Shown here piece by piece: positions 22,934 through 32,501 of a stretch of DNA of 64,000 bases. This DNA comes from Bacteroidales bacterium. Its GTDB lineage: Bacteria > Bacteroidota > Bacteroidia > Bacteroidales > P3. The stretch covers positions 1 through 64,000 of the forward strand of contig JAFVBF010000076.1 in the NCBI GenBank assembly GCA_017480145.1, read 5' to 3'. The notes beneath the pieces were generated by a model. That model saw only the letters and a program-made list of their open reading frames with translations. It made no database searches and was not told the origin of the DNA. The first letter of the stretch is position 1. Every line of letters starts with the position of its first letter. A program made the position numbers and the translations under genes.

Positions 22934-24214
22934 TTATTTTTTTCTTTTGCCGCCTTTTTTGGTGGACATATCGTTAGCGTTGCTCTGCACAATGCCAAGT
23001 TTTTTAGCAATCTCGGCAGGGATAGCATCTTTGTGGAGCACATAGTTCATAGTTTTGTAGCGAACGAACGCCTTGCTGGCATAGAACATACCTTTGTACT
23101 CATACACCTCGCCCCAGCTATTCTTCACCATATAGTACTCATTGCCCATCTGGTCAGTGGCACGACCATAAATCTGCATACCATGGTCATCGGTAGTTTC
23201 CTTAAGGTCATAACCAGCCTGACGTTCTTCTTGAGAGACCCAGCGCTGCGGGGTGGGATGCTCATACGCCTCTTTGCTACGCTCTTCACGGCTGAGGCCC
23301 GTCCAATGAGCCATGTCACTACCGCCGTTATCCTTGCCCTTATTGTCAAGGTCAGGCAACACACAAAAACCTTTGCGTACCCCTTGACGGAAACCATCTT
23401 CGCTGACATCACTGCCCCATGCAATGGTATAGCCATTATCAATAGCATAGTCCATAATCTCCATCATCTCATCAATAGGAACATTGTAGGTCTCGCTCCA
23501 ACGCCAGTTGTCAGAAATCTCAAGGACAAACTTGGTGTAGAAATCATGATGCGTATAAGAAGTAATGCTCACATAATCATCGGCATTGAGACCCAGAACT
23601 TCGTCAGCAAAAGACTTGGGAGTGTATTTCTTACCCTTGAAAGTAAACTCGGTAGGATTGGGTCCCAAATAGACCTGATGGACCTGATCAACTGCTTTGT
23701 ACCACAGCATGGTACCATCCTTGTCAACCTGAGGTTTCTTAATATCCTTAGAGGCAGCCTTCACCATAGCATTGGTAATGGTGGAGAGTTCACCATGGTT
23801 AGAGAGTGTGTCACCGTACATCACACCAGGACGCATCTCTTCCTCGGGAACCATGCCGTAATACTTGAGACACCACAGCACATCGCTGAAAGCACCACCT
23901 TGAGAGAAACTGGTCTCGCCACCCGTACGGTAGGCCTTCATGGCACGATCCAAATAAGTCTTATAGGCCACATACATTTCACTCAGGTTGAACTCACCTT
24001 TGCCTTGACGCAGCAGTTCGCTTTCCAAAAAAGCCAGTCCGCTATAAGCCCAGCAAGTGCCAGCGCGGTTCTGGTCCTTAATGGAGGTGATGGGGTTTTC
24101 CTTTACCACAGTAAACACATAGCCCGAGTCCTTTTTCTCAGCCTCTTTGTTTTCCTGTGCGAAAGCAGTGCCACAAAGAAGGGCAACTGCCACAACTGCA
24201 AAAAGTTTTTTCAT
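22934..24214 (-). CDS. Exported C1-family cysteine protease (bleomycin hydrolase-like)
   Basis: 426 residues with a signal peptide (residues 1-19, cleaved after TAFA). Papain-fold catalytic residues: Gln and Cys in DQNRAGTCWAYSG near 47-55, His in DDHGMQIYG near 345, Asn in VKNSWG near 364. The large insertion between Cys and His is that of the C1B (aminopeptidase C/bleomycin hydrolase) group, but unlike the cytoplasmic enzymes it is exported. The tail is Lys-rich (KKGGKRKK). Likely degrades peptides in the periplasm or outside. A paralogue lies just upstream (gap 83 bp). Confidence 0.88.
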   Translation of the reverse strand: MKKLFAVVAVALLCGTAFAQENKEAEKKDSGYVFTVVKENPITSIKDQNRAGTCWAYSGLAFLESELLRQGKGEFNLSEMYVAYKTYLDRAMKAYRTGGETSFSQGGAFSDVLWCLKYYGMVPEEEMRPGVMYGDTLSNHGELSTITNAMVKAASKDIKKPQVDKDGTMLWYKAVDQVHQVYLGPNPTEFTFKGKKYTPKSFADEVLGLNADDYVSITSYTHHDFYTKFVLEISDNWRWSETYNVPIDEMMEIMDYAIDNGYTIAWGSDVSEDGFRQGVRKGFCVLPDLDNKGKDNGGSDMAHWTGLSREERSKEAYEHPTPQRWVSQEERQAGYDLKETTDDHGMQIYGRATDQMGNEYYMVKNSWGEVYEYKGMFYASKAFVRYKTMNYVLHKDAIPAEIAKKLGIVQSNANDMSTKKGGKRKK

Positions 24215-24297
24215 AATAGTTAATTTTGTTATTGATTAATTTGTATTTAGTAGCACGTGTAAGGAGATGATGCTGTAGGGAGCGTGCATAAAAAAGG

Positions 24298-25698
24298 TTA
24301 CTCTTCTGCCTGAAACATGGGATCCCAAGCAGGCAGCATGATGGGCTTCTCCGTTTTCAGCAGGTTGAGCAGCTTGGCAGGAATATATTTCTCTTCAAGA
24401 ACCACGCGAAACATATATTCATTGAACCAGTCGTTGGTCATGATGAGGTTGCCCTGATAGCCATAACTGGGTCCCCAACTGTTCTCTACCATCCACTTGA
24501 GGGGTTTGCCATCTTTGTCAAGATCGACTGCACATAGGGTCATAGCATGACTGCTTCCACTGGCAAAGGTGCGCACACGCTGTTCCTTATTCATGCCAAA
24601 CTTGGTCCCCATCAACGACTCATAGTCAAAGTTGTTCATGTCCATAAAGCCTTTGTCGCGGTCAAGGAATTTTCCTACATCACAGCTGAAATACATCATA
24701 GTGCTGTCCTTGATTGAGGCAATACACATGGGAGCAATATCCTCCATAGGCAGATTGAGATAGCGCCAGTTCTGGCCATCATAGACATGACGGTCGTACT
24801 GAATCTCATACACCTTGTAATAATCGCGCGTGGGATCATTCATGACCATATAGTATTTGGAGAAATCCTGTTTGGCAAATTTCTCATAGAAGGACATGGG
24901 GGTGTAAGTCTCTGTGGAAACAGTCTCGCCTTTAGCATTCTTCTGCTCCCACGTGAACTCTGCAGGAGGCTCGCCAAAAGTAAGTGCCAGCATTCGATAA
25001 ATCTCACTGAGCATCTCGGTTTTACGCTTGTTGAGTTTCTCAGCGGTCATTTTCTTTTCTCCAGCCATCTGGCGCAATTCGAGTCCGTCCTCGCGGAGTT
25101 TTAATTTGATGAGACCCGTAATCGAAGAGGTGTTGTTAGTATTGAACGTTTCTGGCATCACATCAGAAGGCACCAGTCCGTACTTGTCAATCAGATTGGC
25201 AACACCCGTAAACTGCCCACCATCACTCAAAGGATTCTGAAATAGCCAAATAACCTCCTGGTCAGCCCAGTCTTTTTTATAAGTGTCTATGACCGCCTGA
25301 AGGAATAGGTTAGACTTTTCTAATTGATCATAGAAAAAAGTATAAGCCTGTGAGAACTGAAAATCAGAAGGCAGGTTGAATTTGCGGATGGCTTTGTTGC
25401 GAAGGACGTTCATACCTGTGAACATCCAGCAGCGGCCGCTGGACTTCTGATCAGTGACGGCTCGGCTCTCCACCCTGTTAGAAAAATGGGAGTTGAAAGC
25501 CCGATTGTTGTCAAAATTGACAGCCATCTTAGCAGGGCTGTTGTTCACCATAATGTTGCGCAGAGCCTTATCAGAGGCATTGCCCTCATAGGACTTTTTC
25601 ATCTGCTGCATCATTTCGCTGCTGATGCCGCCGTTCTGCTGTGCCATCATTGCCCCCGAAAGGCAAAGGATAATAGCACTGATGAATAGTTTCTTCAT
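24298..25698 (-). CDS. Exported C1B cysteine peptidase, aminopeptidase C-like
   Basis: 466 residues. Signal peptide 1-19 (GAMMAQ). Catalytic Gln and Cys in TDQKSSGRCWMF near 83-92, His in GSSHAMTLCAVD near 384, Asn in VENSWG near 407. Closer to bleomycin hydrolase than its neighbour, ending in FQAEE rather than the usual self-processing tail. Exported C1B peptidases are typical of gut and oral Bacteroidales that feed on peptides. It probably shares an operon with the downstream paralogue. Confidence 0.9.
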   Translation of the reverse strand: MKKLFISAIILCLSGAMMAQQNGGISSEMMQQMKKSYEGNASDKALRNIMVNNSPAKMAVNFDNNRAFNSHFSNRVESRAVTDQKSSGRCWMFTGMNVLRNKAIRKFNLPSDFQFSQAYTFFYDQLEKSNLFLQAVIDTYKKDWADQEVIWLFQNPLSDGGQFTGVANLIDKYGLVPSDVMPETFNTNNTSSITGLIKLKLREDGLELRQMAGEKKMTAEKLNKRKTEMLSEIYRMLALTFGEPPAEFTWEQKNAKGETVSTETYTPMSFYEKFAKQDFSKYYMVMNDPTRDYYKVYEIQYDRHVYDGQNWRYLNLPMEDIAPMCIASIKDSTMMYFSCDVGKFLDRDKGFMDMNNFDYESLMGTKFGMNKEQRVRTFASGSSHAMTLCAVDLDKDGKPLKWMVENSWGPSYGYQGNLIMTNDWFNEYMFRVVLEEKYIPAKLLNLLKTEKPIMLPAWDPMFQAEE

Positions 25699-25753
25699 AT
25701 TGGATAATTTGTATGATTGTTTGCGGTGAGTTTTTTTGTACCAATGAGCATGA

Positions 25754-26812
25754 TTATTTCAAAGCCTGAAGAATCGCAGGCTCCAATTCTTTATCGCTCA
25801 GTCCCTTGCCGATGATAGTCCCATCGGGAGACACAAGCATGATAAAGGGAATCGCAGTGATGCCATAGAGGGTTGCAGCCTTGTTGTCCTCCGAATTGTC
25901 AATCAACTGTGGATAAGGAATGCCCAGCTGCTCTGAAGCCTTTTGGTGATCTGAAGGCTTATCCATCACATCGACTCCCACAATAACCAATCCCTTATCC
26001 TTGTATTTTTCATAGAGGTCAATGAGCCTGCCCTTGATGATGGCGCGACAAGGGGCACACCACGATGCCCAAAAATCGACAAGGGCAAGTTTACCATCAA
26101 TCATTTTTACAAGCGATGAAGGCCGACCTGTGGCAAAATCGATGCCTTCAAAATCAACGACAGGCATACCCAATGCCGTCCGACGGGTGAGGGCAATACG
26201 TTCCTGAGCCTCCCTTATGGCTTTAAACTCACGCACTTTGGGAGATGCTCCTGCCAAGACACTGTCAAACTGATCGTAACTGAGGATTTCCTTCGGGGCG
26301 TTGTTAACCATGGCCAGCAACATAAAGGCACCAATCTCGTTGTCTTCATTCTGATGATAGTAGCGCCAATTCAACTCAGCATAGCGATTACGTATAGACT
26401 CCAGTTCCTTCTCCGATGGACGATTCGTGCCTTTGGACATTATTTCCATCTGCAAAGAGTGTAGTTCGCGAATGTAGGACGTCATCACGGCGTTCAACGC
26501 TGTACCATACAGAGTATCGCTGTCTATTCCGTAATGGATGGTACCTGGTTCGACCATGAGCATAGACAAAGGAGTATTGCCGACAAAGACAAAGCCCACG
26601 AAAGGTTGCTCCACAAAACCTTTAAAGACAGCTTCGCCTTTGGAAAATACCGCAGAATCCACCACAGCCTCACCAAACATATCATAAAGGACAATCTGAC
26701 TGCCCTCTGGAATGTAATCGCTTTGGCAAATGACCGTGTAATTCTGCTTGTCGCCACACGAGGCAAAGAAAACTACCAGCACTAACAGCAGCAGAAAAGA
26801 GGAATGTTTCAT
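25754..26812 (-). CDS. TlpA-like thioredoxin lipoprotein with DUF4369-type N-terminus
   Basis: 352 residues. Lipoprotein signal ending FFASC (C19). Residues about 25-130 look like the DUF4369 beta domain common before thioredoxin folds in Bacteroidota; about 215-350 is an AhpC/TlpA thioredoxin with VDFWASWCAPCRA (CxxC) and cis-Pro in GITAIPF. Predicted periplasmic thiol-disulfide reductase. The gene precedes the two cysteine proteases; keeping their Cys reduced would be a plausible but unproven role. Confidence 0.88.
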   Translation of the reverse strand: MKHSSFLLLLVLVVFFASCGDKQNYTVICQSDYIPEGSQIVLYDMFGEAVVDSAVFSKGEAVFKGFVEQPFVGFVFVGNTPLSMLMVEPGTIHYGIDSDTLYGTALNAVMTSYIRELHSLQMEIMSKGTNRPSEKELESIRNRYAELNWRYYHQNEDNEIGAFMLLAMVNNAPKEILSYDQFDSVLAGASPKVREFKAIREAQERIALTRRTALGMPVVDFEGIDFATGRPSSLVKMIDGKLALVDFWASWCAPCRAIIKGRLIDLYEKYKDKGLVIVGVDVMDKPSDHQKASEQLGIPYPQLIDNSEDNKAATLYGITAIPFIMLVSPDGTIIGKGLSDKELEPAILQALK

Positions 26813-26942
26813 GGGTTCGACTTAGATTGATTGAGTTTATTAGAACTGAGCAGCAACGGGCATTAGTATTTCGGGAGGAATCTGCTTGACTTGTACGAGT
26901 TTCCACCAGTCCGAATCTCGACTGCCATGTAAAATAGGAATT

Positions 26943-28805
26943 TTAGAATGAAAAGGAATATACACCTTCACGTTTTTGACCACGGTATTCGGCCAAGGTT
27001 TTGAGCATAGCCCCTGGCTTGAGTATCAACGGCTCGGCGTAGGTAGGTGACTCAAGTGTGGGATCGCTGCCATCAATAGTATAGTGGAACACCGTTCCCA
27101 GTTCTTCGGCAGCAAGAGAAACACGAGTACCCTCGGCATCCGGCATAGTTGTAACCATAGGTTTGAATGAACCCCAGCAAAGATTATAGCCCATGGCGGC
27201 AATACGATCCTTGTGATGTTCTATTTTTACCTGAAAACGTTCCCAACTCTTACGGTCAAGAGGGCTCCATAGACACTCGGACATGGCACACAGACGCGGA
27301 AGCAGCATGTATTCCAAGTGTTCGTTATCCTTAATATATTCTGTCCACAAATTACACTGACCACCTAATATATGTTTTTGCTCCTCGGCATTCAATTCAA
27401 CAGGAGTAGGATTGAACTGGTAGACCCTCGAGAGGGGATTGAAACGGAAAGCCTTGCCAATAGCCTGTGGCTGATAGAGTGAGTCGGCTTGACGATAGTC
27501 AAAATAGCAAGGGCTGACAGGCGTCATGATAACATCGTTGCCTTTACGAGCTGCGGCGATACCACCTTCGGTGCCCCGCCACGACATAACGGTGCAAGAT
27601 GGCGTGACGAATCCTTCCAAAATCTCATCCCAGCCAATGATGCGTTTGCCTTTTTCGAGCAGGTATTTTTCAATCTCTGCAGTCAGCCAGCTTTGCAGTT
27701 CCGCCTCATTGTTAAGTTGTAGTTCTTTGATACGAGCCTGACATTTGGGGCAGGTCTCCCAATGTTTTTTCACAGCCTCGTCACCACCCACGTGAATATA
27801 CTGGAAAGGGAACATCTCAACCACCTCATCAAAAACATCACGTAAAAATTCCTGCACCTTATCGTTGCCGGCACACATGATAGCCTCTGGAGGCCAATAG
27901 TCAGCCACTGCCACACAGTACTGGGTGTCGCGGCAGCCCAATTCGGGATAGGAGGCCAAAACAGCACAGCAATGGCCTGGAAATTCTATTTCAGGAATGA
28001 CCTCTATGTGACGCTGTGCAGCGTATTCGACAATTTCCTTAACATCCTCTTTGGAGAAGAAACCTCCATAAGTGGCCTTTTCGCCAGGCTCAGGATTACG
28101 GGGGTAATTCCAGTCCTCGTCATTGCGATCCACGCGCCATGCGCCGACCTCTGTCAGCAAAGGGTATTTACTGATTTCGAGACGCCAACCCTGATCCTCC
28201 GTCAGATGCCAGTGGAAGCGGTTCATCTTATAGGCTGCCATGATATCCAGATGTTTCTTAATCTGCGACATGGGGAAGAAGTGGCGGCAAACATCCAGAT
28301 GACTGCCCCGCCATGTAAAACGAGGATAATCGACGATAGAACAAGCCGGGATAGACACCTTGCTGTAGGCAGTGCGGCACACATCGTCTGGAAGCATCTG
28401 AAGGAAAGTCTGATAGCCATAAAAAAGACCCGTCTCAGTATTGGCGCGAACCGTTATGCCGTCAGAAGTAACATCAAGCACGTATCCTTCATCACCTATC
28501 TCGCCGTCATATTCCTTATTCAACTCAAATAGGAAGTCGCCCTGAGTATTGCCACTGACAAAAGAAGGACGAAATCCCAGCTTGCGGAGTGACGACTTGA
28601 CATAACCGAACGTCTGACTATTCTGGCTCAGATTCTCCATACGAAGCTTCAGCAGCGTCTTGACCGTGAAAACGCCCGACTTTTGTTCCAGCCGCACCGG
28701 CTCGGGGACAATATTTAGCTCCGAAACCTGAGCAGTCTTGCCACAAGAGGCAAGCAGAAGCATTACAAATCCTAATGCCAATAACTTTAATACATTACAC
28801 TTCAT
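26943..28805 (-). CDS. Beta-N-acetylhexosaminidase, glycoside hydrolase family 20
   Basis: 620 residues from the ATG at 28805; the longer frame would run through the promoter. Lipoprotein signal LLLASC. An N-terminal GH20b domain (about 30-150) is followed by the catalytic barrel with DVCRHFFP, HWHLTEDQGW, the IPEIEFPGH strand and the catalytic Asp-Glu pair in HVGGDEAVKKHW near 345. The last ~70 residues carry a chitobiase-type C-terminal domain (DGSDPTLESPTY). Releases terminal GlcNAc or GalNAc from host or own glycans at the cell surface or periplasm. Confidence 0.93.
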   Translation of the reverse strand: MKCNVLKLLALGFVMLLLASCGKTAQVSELNIVPEPVRLEQKSGVFTVKTLLKLRMENLSQNSQTFGYVKSSLRKLGFRPSFVSGNTQGDFLFELNKEYDGEIGDEGYVLDVTSDGITVRANTETGLFYGYQTFLQMLPDDVCRTAYSKVSIPACSIVDYPRFTWRGSHLDVCRHFFPMSQIKKHLDIMAAYKMNRFHWHLTEDQGWRLEISKYPLLTEVGAWRVDRNDEDWNYPRNPEPGEKATYGGFFSKEDVKEIVEYAAQRHIEVIPEIEFPGHCCAVLASYPELGCRDTQYCVAVADYWPPEAIMCAGNDKVQEFLRDVFDEVVEMFPFQYIHVGGDEAVKKHWETCPKCQARIKELQLNNEAELQSWLTAEIEKYLLEKGKRIIGWDEILEGFVTPSCTVMSWRGTEGGIAAARKGNDVIMTPVSPCYFDYRQADSLYQPQAIGKAFRFNPLSRVYQFNPTPVELNAEEQKHILGGQCNLWTEYIKDNEHLEYMLLPRLCAMSECLWSPLDRKSWERFQVKIEHHKDRIAAMGYNLCWGSFKPMVTTMPDAEGTRVSLAAEELGTVFHYTIDGSDPTLESPTYAEPLILKPGAMLKTLAEYRGQKREGVYSFSF

Positions 28806-28826
28806 AGGCAGTATTTTATAGAAATG

Positions 28827-28834
28827 CAAATATA
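28827..28834 (-). promoter_or_regulatory. Promoter -7 element of the hexosaminidase gene
   Basis: TATATTTG followed by CA on the minus strand, a perfect TAnnTTTG 22 bp before the ATG at 28805; this decides against the longer N-terminus. Confidence 0.6.
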
Positions 28835-28892
28835 CTAATTTTATCAGAATATGATAGTTGCAAAAAATTGTCAGCCCGCAATTTATGAACAA

Positions 28893-29269
28893 TATGTTAA
28901 TAACAAGCCACCACTATTCGATAGTTTTATGACTCGACTCTCTAATGCCCACGGGGAGACAGTGGGAGGAATGTCAGGCGGCGAAATATAAGACTGAAGC
29001 CTTAATCTGATTTTTGTTATTTCTACCACACACAGACTCCTGCATATAGAACTAAGCTCTGTTGAAGGAGAAACAAGACGAAGGGCCATGACCTTAGGGG
29101 GCAAACTCATTAGAGCAGGCACCATATTACAGGTCATCGGCATTAGAACATAGAGGGATGCCACTGTCTGATTGACGGACACAGGGGAGAAATCAAAGAT
29201 TGACTTGCCATTAAAATATTTGTGGCAATTGAAACGTTATTAAAGCATTTAACACGTTGGCAGAAGATT
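28893..29269. other. Intergenic region between divergent hexosaminidase and flippase genes
   Basis: No credible ORF or RNA gene. Near 29213-29220 an ATATTTG sequence, close to a -7 box, may serve the flippase gene; otherwise nothing seen. Confidence 0.3.
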
Positions 29270-30769
29270 ATGTCAGGGCAATCGCTGAAAAAACTTGTTT
29301 CGGACACAGCCATCTACGGGTTCAGCAGCATCATTGGACGTTTTTTGAACTACCTATTGGTGCCACTCTACACCTACAAAATTGCCGCAGCATCGGGAGG
29401 CTACGGAGTGATAACCAACCTATACGCTTATACGGCTCTATTGCTGGTGATGCTGACATTCGGGATGGAGACCACTTTCTTTTATTTTGCCAACAAAGAG
29501 AGAGATCGCTGGAAAGAAGTATTCACCACGGCCTTGAAAGCCGTGGGCACAGTATCCCTGACTTTTGCCACCCTCTGCATCATCTTTAGTACCCCTCTTA
29601 GCCATACGTTGGGATACGAAACACATCCCGAATATATCAGAATGATGGCCTGCGTAGTAGGATTAGACGCATTTCAGTCCTTGTTGTTTGCCCTATTGCG
29701 ATTTCAAGGACGGGCATGGAAATTTGCCAGTTTAAAACTGGGATTTATTTTATGTAATATCCTGCTGAATCTATTTGCATTTCTCATCGCTCCAGCCGTG
29801 GCACAACGATGCCCCGAACTCATGGGATGGTATCATGTCGACCAACAAGTGGGGTACGTGTTTGCCATCAACCTGATATGTACGGCCTCAGTGACGTTGG
29901 GATTCATACCCGAACTGCGGATGCTACGTCGAGGAATAGACCTTAGCCTATTGCGTCAGATGCTACGATACACATGGCCTTTACTCATACTGGGAATTGC
30001 AGGGATACTCAATCAGGTAGCCGACAAAATATGCTATCGCTTCATTGTTCCCGGAGCCGAGGGCGATGTGCAATTGGGAATTTATGGTGCCTGCGTCAAG
30101 ATAGCCATGATTATGGCCATCATCACACAAGCGTTCCGATATGCCTATGAACCATTTGTCTTCGGTGGTCAGAAAGAGAAAGGCAGCAAAGAGACCCAAG
30201 CACTGGTGATGAAGTATTTCGTTATCTTCACCATAGCGGCATTCCTTGCCGTTGTATGCTATATGGACATCTTCCGACACATAATCAGCCGAGATTACTG
30301 GGAAGGTCTCCGTGCCGTGCCTATCGTCATGATGGCCGAAATATTTATGGGGGTGTATTTCAACCTGTCGTTCTGGTACAAACTGTCTGGACAAACCTAC
30401 TGGGGGGCCATTCTTTCCACCATAGGATGTGTGGTTTTGCTATTAATAAACTTCCTATTTGTCCCCCGCTATGGCTATATGGCCTGCGCATGGGGAGGAC
30501 TGGCAGGCTATGGGGTTTGCATGGTTATGTCCTACGTCATCGGACAACGACGCAACCCTATTCCCTACCCTACAAGCATTATAGCAGGCTATTTTGCCTT
30601 GGCAGCAGTTCTATATGGAGTAACGAGGATGTTTCAACCATTGTCCTTGGGATGGCGGCTGACCTGCGGAACGCTGGTCTTATTGCTGTATGCAGGTATC
30701 GTGGCATATGCTGAGCGAGACCTACTAAGACGCATTTGGAAGCGATTTAGAAACACACCTACACAGTAG
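29270..30769 (+). CDS. Wzx/MurJ-type polysaccharide flippase
   Basis: 499 residues from the ATG at 29270; a GTG at 29222 overlaps the likely promoter and is disfavoured. About 12-14 membrane helices throughout, beginning SDTAIYGFSSIIGRFLNYLLVPLYTY, the usual start of the oligosaccharide flippase (MATE-like) family. Moves lipid-linked sugar units across the inner membrane. No glycosyltransferases lie nearby, so it is an orphan flippase whose substrate cannot be told from context. Confidence 0.85.
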   Translation: MSGQSLKKLVSDTAIYGFSSIIGRFLNYLLVPLYTYKIAAASGGYGVITNLYAYTALLLVMLTFGMETTFFYFANKERDRWKEVFTTALKAVGTVSLTFATLCIIFSTPLSHTLGYETHPEYIRMMACVVGLDAFQSLLFALLRFQGRAWKFASLKLGFILCNILLNLFAFLIAPAVAQRCPELMGWYHVDQQVGYVFAINLICTASVTLGFIPELRMLRRGIDLSLLRQMLRYTWPLLILGIAGILNQVADKICYRFIVPGAEGDVQLGIYGACVKIAMIMAIITQAFRYAYEPFVFGGQKEKGSKETQALVMKYFVIFTIAAFLAVVCYMDIFRHIISRDYWEGLRAVPIVMMAEIFMGVYFNLSFWYKLSGQTYWGAILSTIGCVVLLLINFLFVPRYGYMACAWGGLAGYGVCMVMSYVIGQRRNPIPYPTSIIAGYFALAAVLYGVTRMFQPLSLGWRLTCGTLVLLLYAGIVAYAERDLLRRIWKRFRNTPTQ

Positions 30770-30785
30770 CAGTCGACACCAGCAA

Positions 30786-30986
30786 TCAATCCCAAGAACA
30801 AGTGGAATAGTATCGTGTGTTGAACATGTATATCATGCCAGAGCACGAGCCACCATTTTCATCTACCTCAGCCTTACTGTATTCCGTGGTAGTGCCATCG
30901 TAGGCTGTACAACTACACGTCTTGCGACAGGCAGAAAGCAGGGTCATGGAGGCCACAATGACAACCAATATATATATTTTTCTCAT
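30786..30986 (-). CDS. Small Cys-rich lipoprotein (paralogue 1)
   Basis: 66 residues. Signal with lipobox LLSAC (C20), then CRKTCSC, a mid-protein SCSG and a penultimate STC. The pattern lipid-Cys, CxC, CSG, C-terminal Cys recurs in the two other small lipoproteins of this cluster. Four cysteines besides the lipidated one could make two disulfides. It overlaps the thioredoxin-fusion gene by 4 bp, so it is co-translated with it. Function unknown. Confidence 0.75.
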   Translation of the reverse strand: MRKIYILVVIVASMTLLSACRKTCSCTAYDGTTTEYSKAEVDENGGSCSGMIYMFNTRYYSTCSWD

Positions 30987-31921
30987 AGTGAAAGAAATTG
31001 AACGATTTCGTCTTCATTAATATTGCGATAATGATAAGTGGCGCACACAGACCAACCATCCATCATCACTACCACGGGCCATCTGCCATAGCCAAGTCGA
31101 AACGAAACCCCATAAGGCACCTCATAGCGCAATCCTTCTAACATAGGCACTGCCTCGTCCGCCAAAGGCTTACTATCAGGCACAGGCGTCATCAAAACTA
31201 TAAAATTTGACTCGGGCAAATCATGTCTATCGGCAATGGCTTTTAGTTTCTGCAGCGTGCGGCGACAAAAACGACAGTCTGACTTAGCCAGAACCACCAC
31301 CTTACGGCCTTCTCCAACAGGGATTTCTGACAGCAGCCCGTCGGCAGAATGAAGTTCTGAGAGCATCTTCACATCAAAAGGTTCCACACTGTGACCAAAC
31401 ATCCAATTGTCAGGCAACGAGAAGGAGAAAACTCCAATAGTTAGCCCTCCTCCCAGCAATAGCCATACGCTCCAATGAGGTTGCCACGACCACATGGGAA
31501 GCCTCAGCAACAAGAGACATAGCACAATCAACACCGCATTTTTTAGCAAAGAATGCGTAGGGGAGAAAGACACCAACGACCCCATACAATGGCAATCGTC
31601 CGTTCGACCGATCCATGCAGCATAACATAGGAAACAGCAAAACAACAATGTAACCAGTAAAATCAGCAAAGTCATGCCACGGGGGGCCAACCCCAAAATG
31701 AGAGACAAGCCAAGTACAAATTCCACCACGATGAGAAGCCGAGCCAGCAGCATGGCGCCACCCAAGGAGACAAAGCCATAAGAGAACAGATAAATCTCGA
31801 AATCATCGAGACCCATCAACTTGCCAGCAGCAGATAGCACAAACCATACTCCGACAAGCACCTGCAGTGCCACGGCAAGGATACGCATACACGGCTGCGC
31901 AACATCAAAGGAAGATTTCAT
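30983..31921 (-). CDS. MauE/DoxX-like membrane protein fused to a thioredoxin-like domain
   Basis: 312 residues from the ATG at 31921, which shares one base with the upstream stop (TAATG). Four to five helices in the first ~175 residues form a DoxX/MauE-like unit with a DDCHCMG motif near 108 on the second half, as in the BT_3928-like protein at 39873. The C-terminal part has SDCRFCRRT (CxxC) near 213 and a thioredoxin-like fold. Such fusions carry reducing or oxidising equivalents across the membrane. Flanked on both sides by small Cys-rich lipoproteins, plausible substrates. Confidence 0.8.
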   Translation of the reverse strand: MKSSFDVAQPCMRILAVALQVLVGVWFVLSAAGKLMGLDDFEIYLFSYGFVSLGGAMLLARLLIVVEFVLGLSLILGLAPRGMTLLILLVTLLFCCFLCYAAWIGRTDDCHCMGSLVSFSPTHSLLKNAVLIVLCLLLLRLPMWSWQPHWSVWLLLGGGLTIGVFSFSLPDNWMFGHSVEPFDVKMLSELHSADGLLSEIPVGEGRKVVVLAKSDCRFCRRTLQKLKAIADRHDLPESNFIVLMTPVPDSKPLADEAVPMLEGLRYEVPYGVSFRLGYGRWPVVVMMDGWSVCATYHYRNINEDEIVQFLSL

Positions 31922-32169
31922 TATTCTTCCTGACAAGAAACATACACCTGAGACATTTCAAAGTTATCGCGCCCAAGCCACTCATCCCCCACCATCGTAA
32001 TGTCGCCACACTCTATAGTCTCGTCCACATCCATCAGCACATAGGTACTCGTCACCGTCTGGTAGCCAACGATGCCATCAACCATGCAACGACAGCGTTT
32101 CTCTTTGCCACAGCTACAGAAAGCCAAAGAGATTGCCACTACGAGAAAGAGAAACAGATTTTTATTCAT
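31921..32169 (-). CDS. Small Cys-rich lipoprotein (paralogue 2)
   Basis: 82 residues. Lipobox AFCSC (C20), then CGKEKRCRC, an ECGD in the middle and VSC near the end: the same cysteine layout as the neighbours, with a longer middle. TAATG coupling to the thioredoxin-fusion gene downstream. No family recognised. Confidence 0.72.
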   Translation of the reverse strand: MNKNLFLFLVVAISLAFCSCGKEKRCRCMVDGIVGYQTVTSTYVLMDVDETIECGDITMVGDEWLGRDNFEMSQVYVSCQEE

Positions 32170-32187
32170 ATCTAAGACCTCCCAGTA

Positions 32188-32397
32188 TTAATATTCGACA
32201 CAAAACAGCGTGTCTTGGCGAACCGTGAGAAATTCATCCCAATACTCCATCGTATTCAGTCCCGAGCATTCACCAGCATCAATAGTAATCACATGCACGG
32301 CTTCTGAATCGGCCACAGAGCAACGACAGGTCTTCTTTTTATCGCATGACGTAAACAATAACAGGATTCCCGCAGCGAGAAGGAATATTTTTCTCAT
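32188..32397 (-). CDS. Small Cys-rich lipoprotein (paralogue 3)
   Basis: 69 residues from the ATG at 32397; the longer frame overlaps the promoter at 32421. Lipobox LFTSC (C18), then CDKKKTCRC, GECSG and a C-terminal LFC. First gene of a four-gene minus-strand operon (three small lipoproteins and the MauE-thioredoxin fusion). The three paralogues have diverged greatly apart from the cysteines, suggesting the cysteines matter. Function unknown. Confidence 0.75.
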   Translation of the reverse strand: MRKIFLLAAGILLLFTSCDKKKTCRCSVADSEAVHVITIDAGECSGLNTMEYWDEFLTVRQDTLFCVEY

Positions 32398-32420
32398 AAT
32401 GAAACAATCTATTCGGAATG

Positions 32421-32428
32421 CAAAAATA
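32421..32428 (-). promoter_or_regulatory. Promoter -7 element of the Cys-rich lipoprotein operon
   Basis: TATTTTTG followed by CA on the minus strand, with a TTGT at -33 spaced 19 bp upstream: a full Bacteroidota promoter, 24 bp before the ATG at 32397. Confidence 0.7.
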
Positions 32429-32466
32429 CAATTAAATAAACAAATTGACAAAAAAGAAAAAAAACG

Positions 32467-32474
32467 TACTTTTG
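32467..32474 (+). promoter_or_regulatory. Promoter -7 element of the EamA transporter gene
   Basis: TACTTTTG followed by CA, with TTGA at 32445-32448 as -33 (18-bp spacing). It fixes the start at ATG 32502, not the longer frame. It is back to back with the lipoprotein operon promoter. Confidence 0.7.
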
Positions 32475-32501
32475 CAAGACAAAAAACGCCATTGCCACCA
32501 G

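Noticed and set aside
28883..29182. 99-codon minus-strand frame upstream of the hexosaminidase
   Set aside because: Composition (Ser/Leu/Val with no pattern) and overlap with the promoter region suggest a chance frame.
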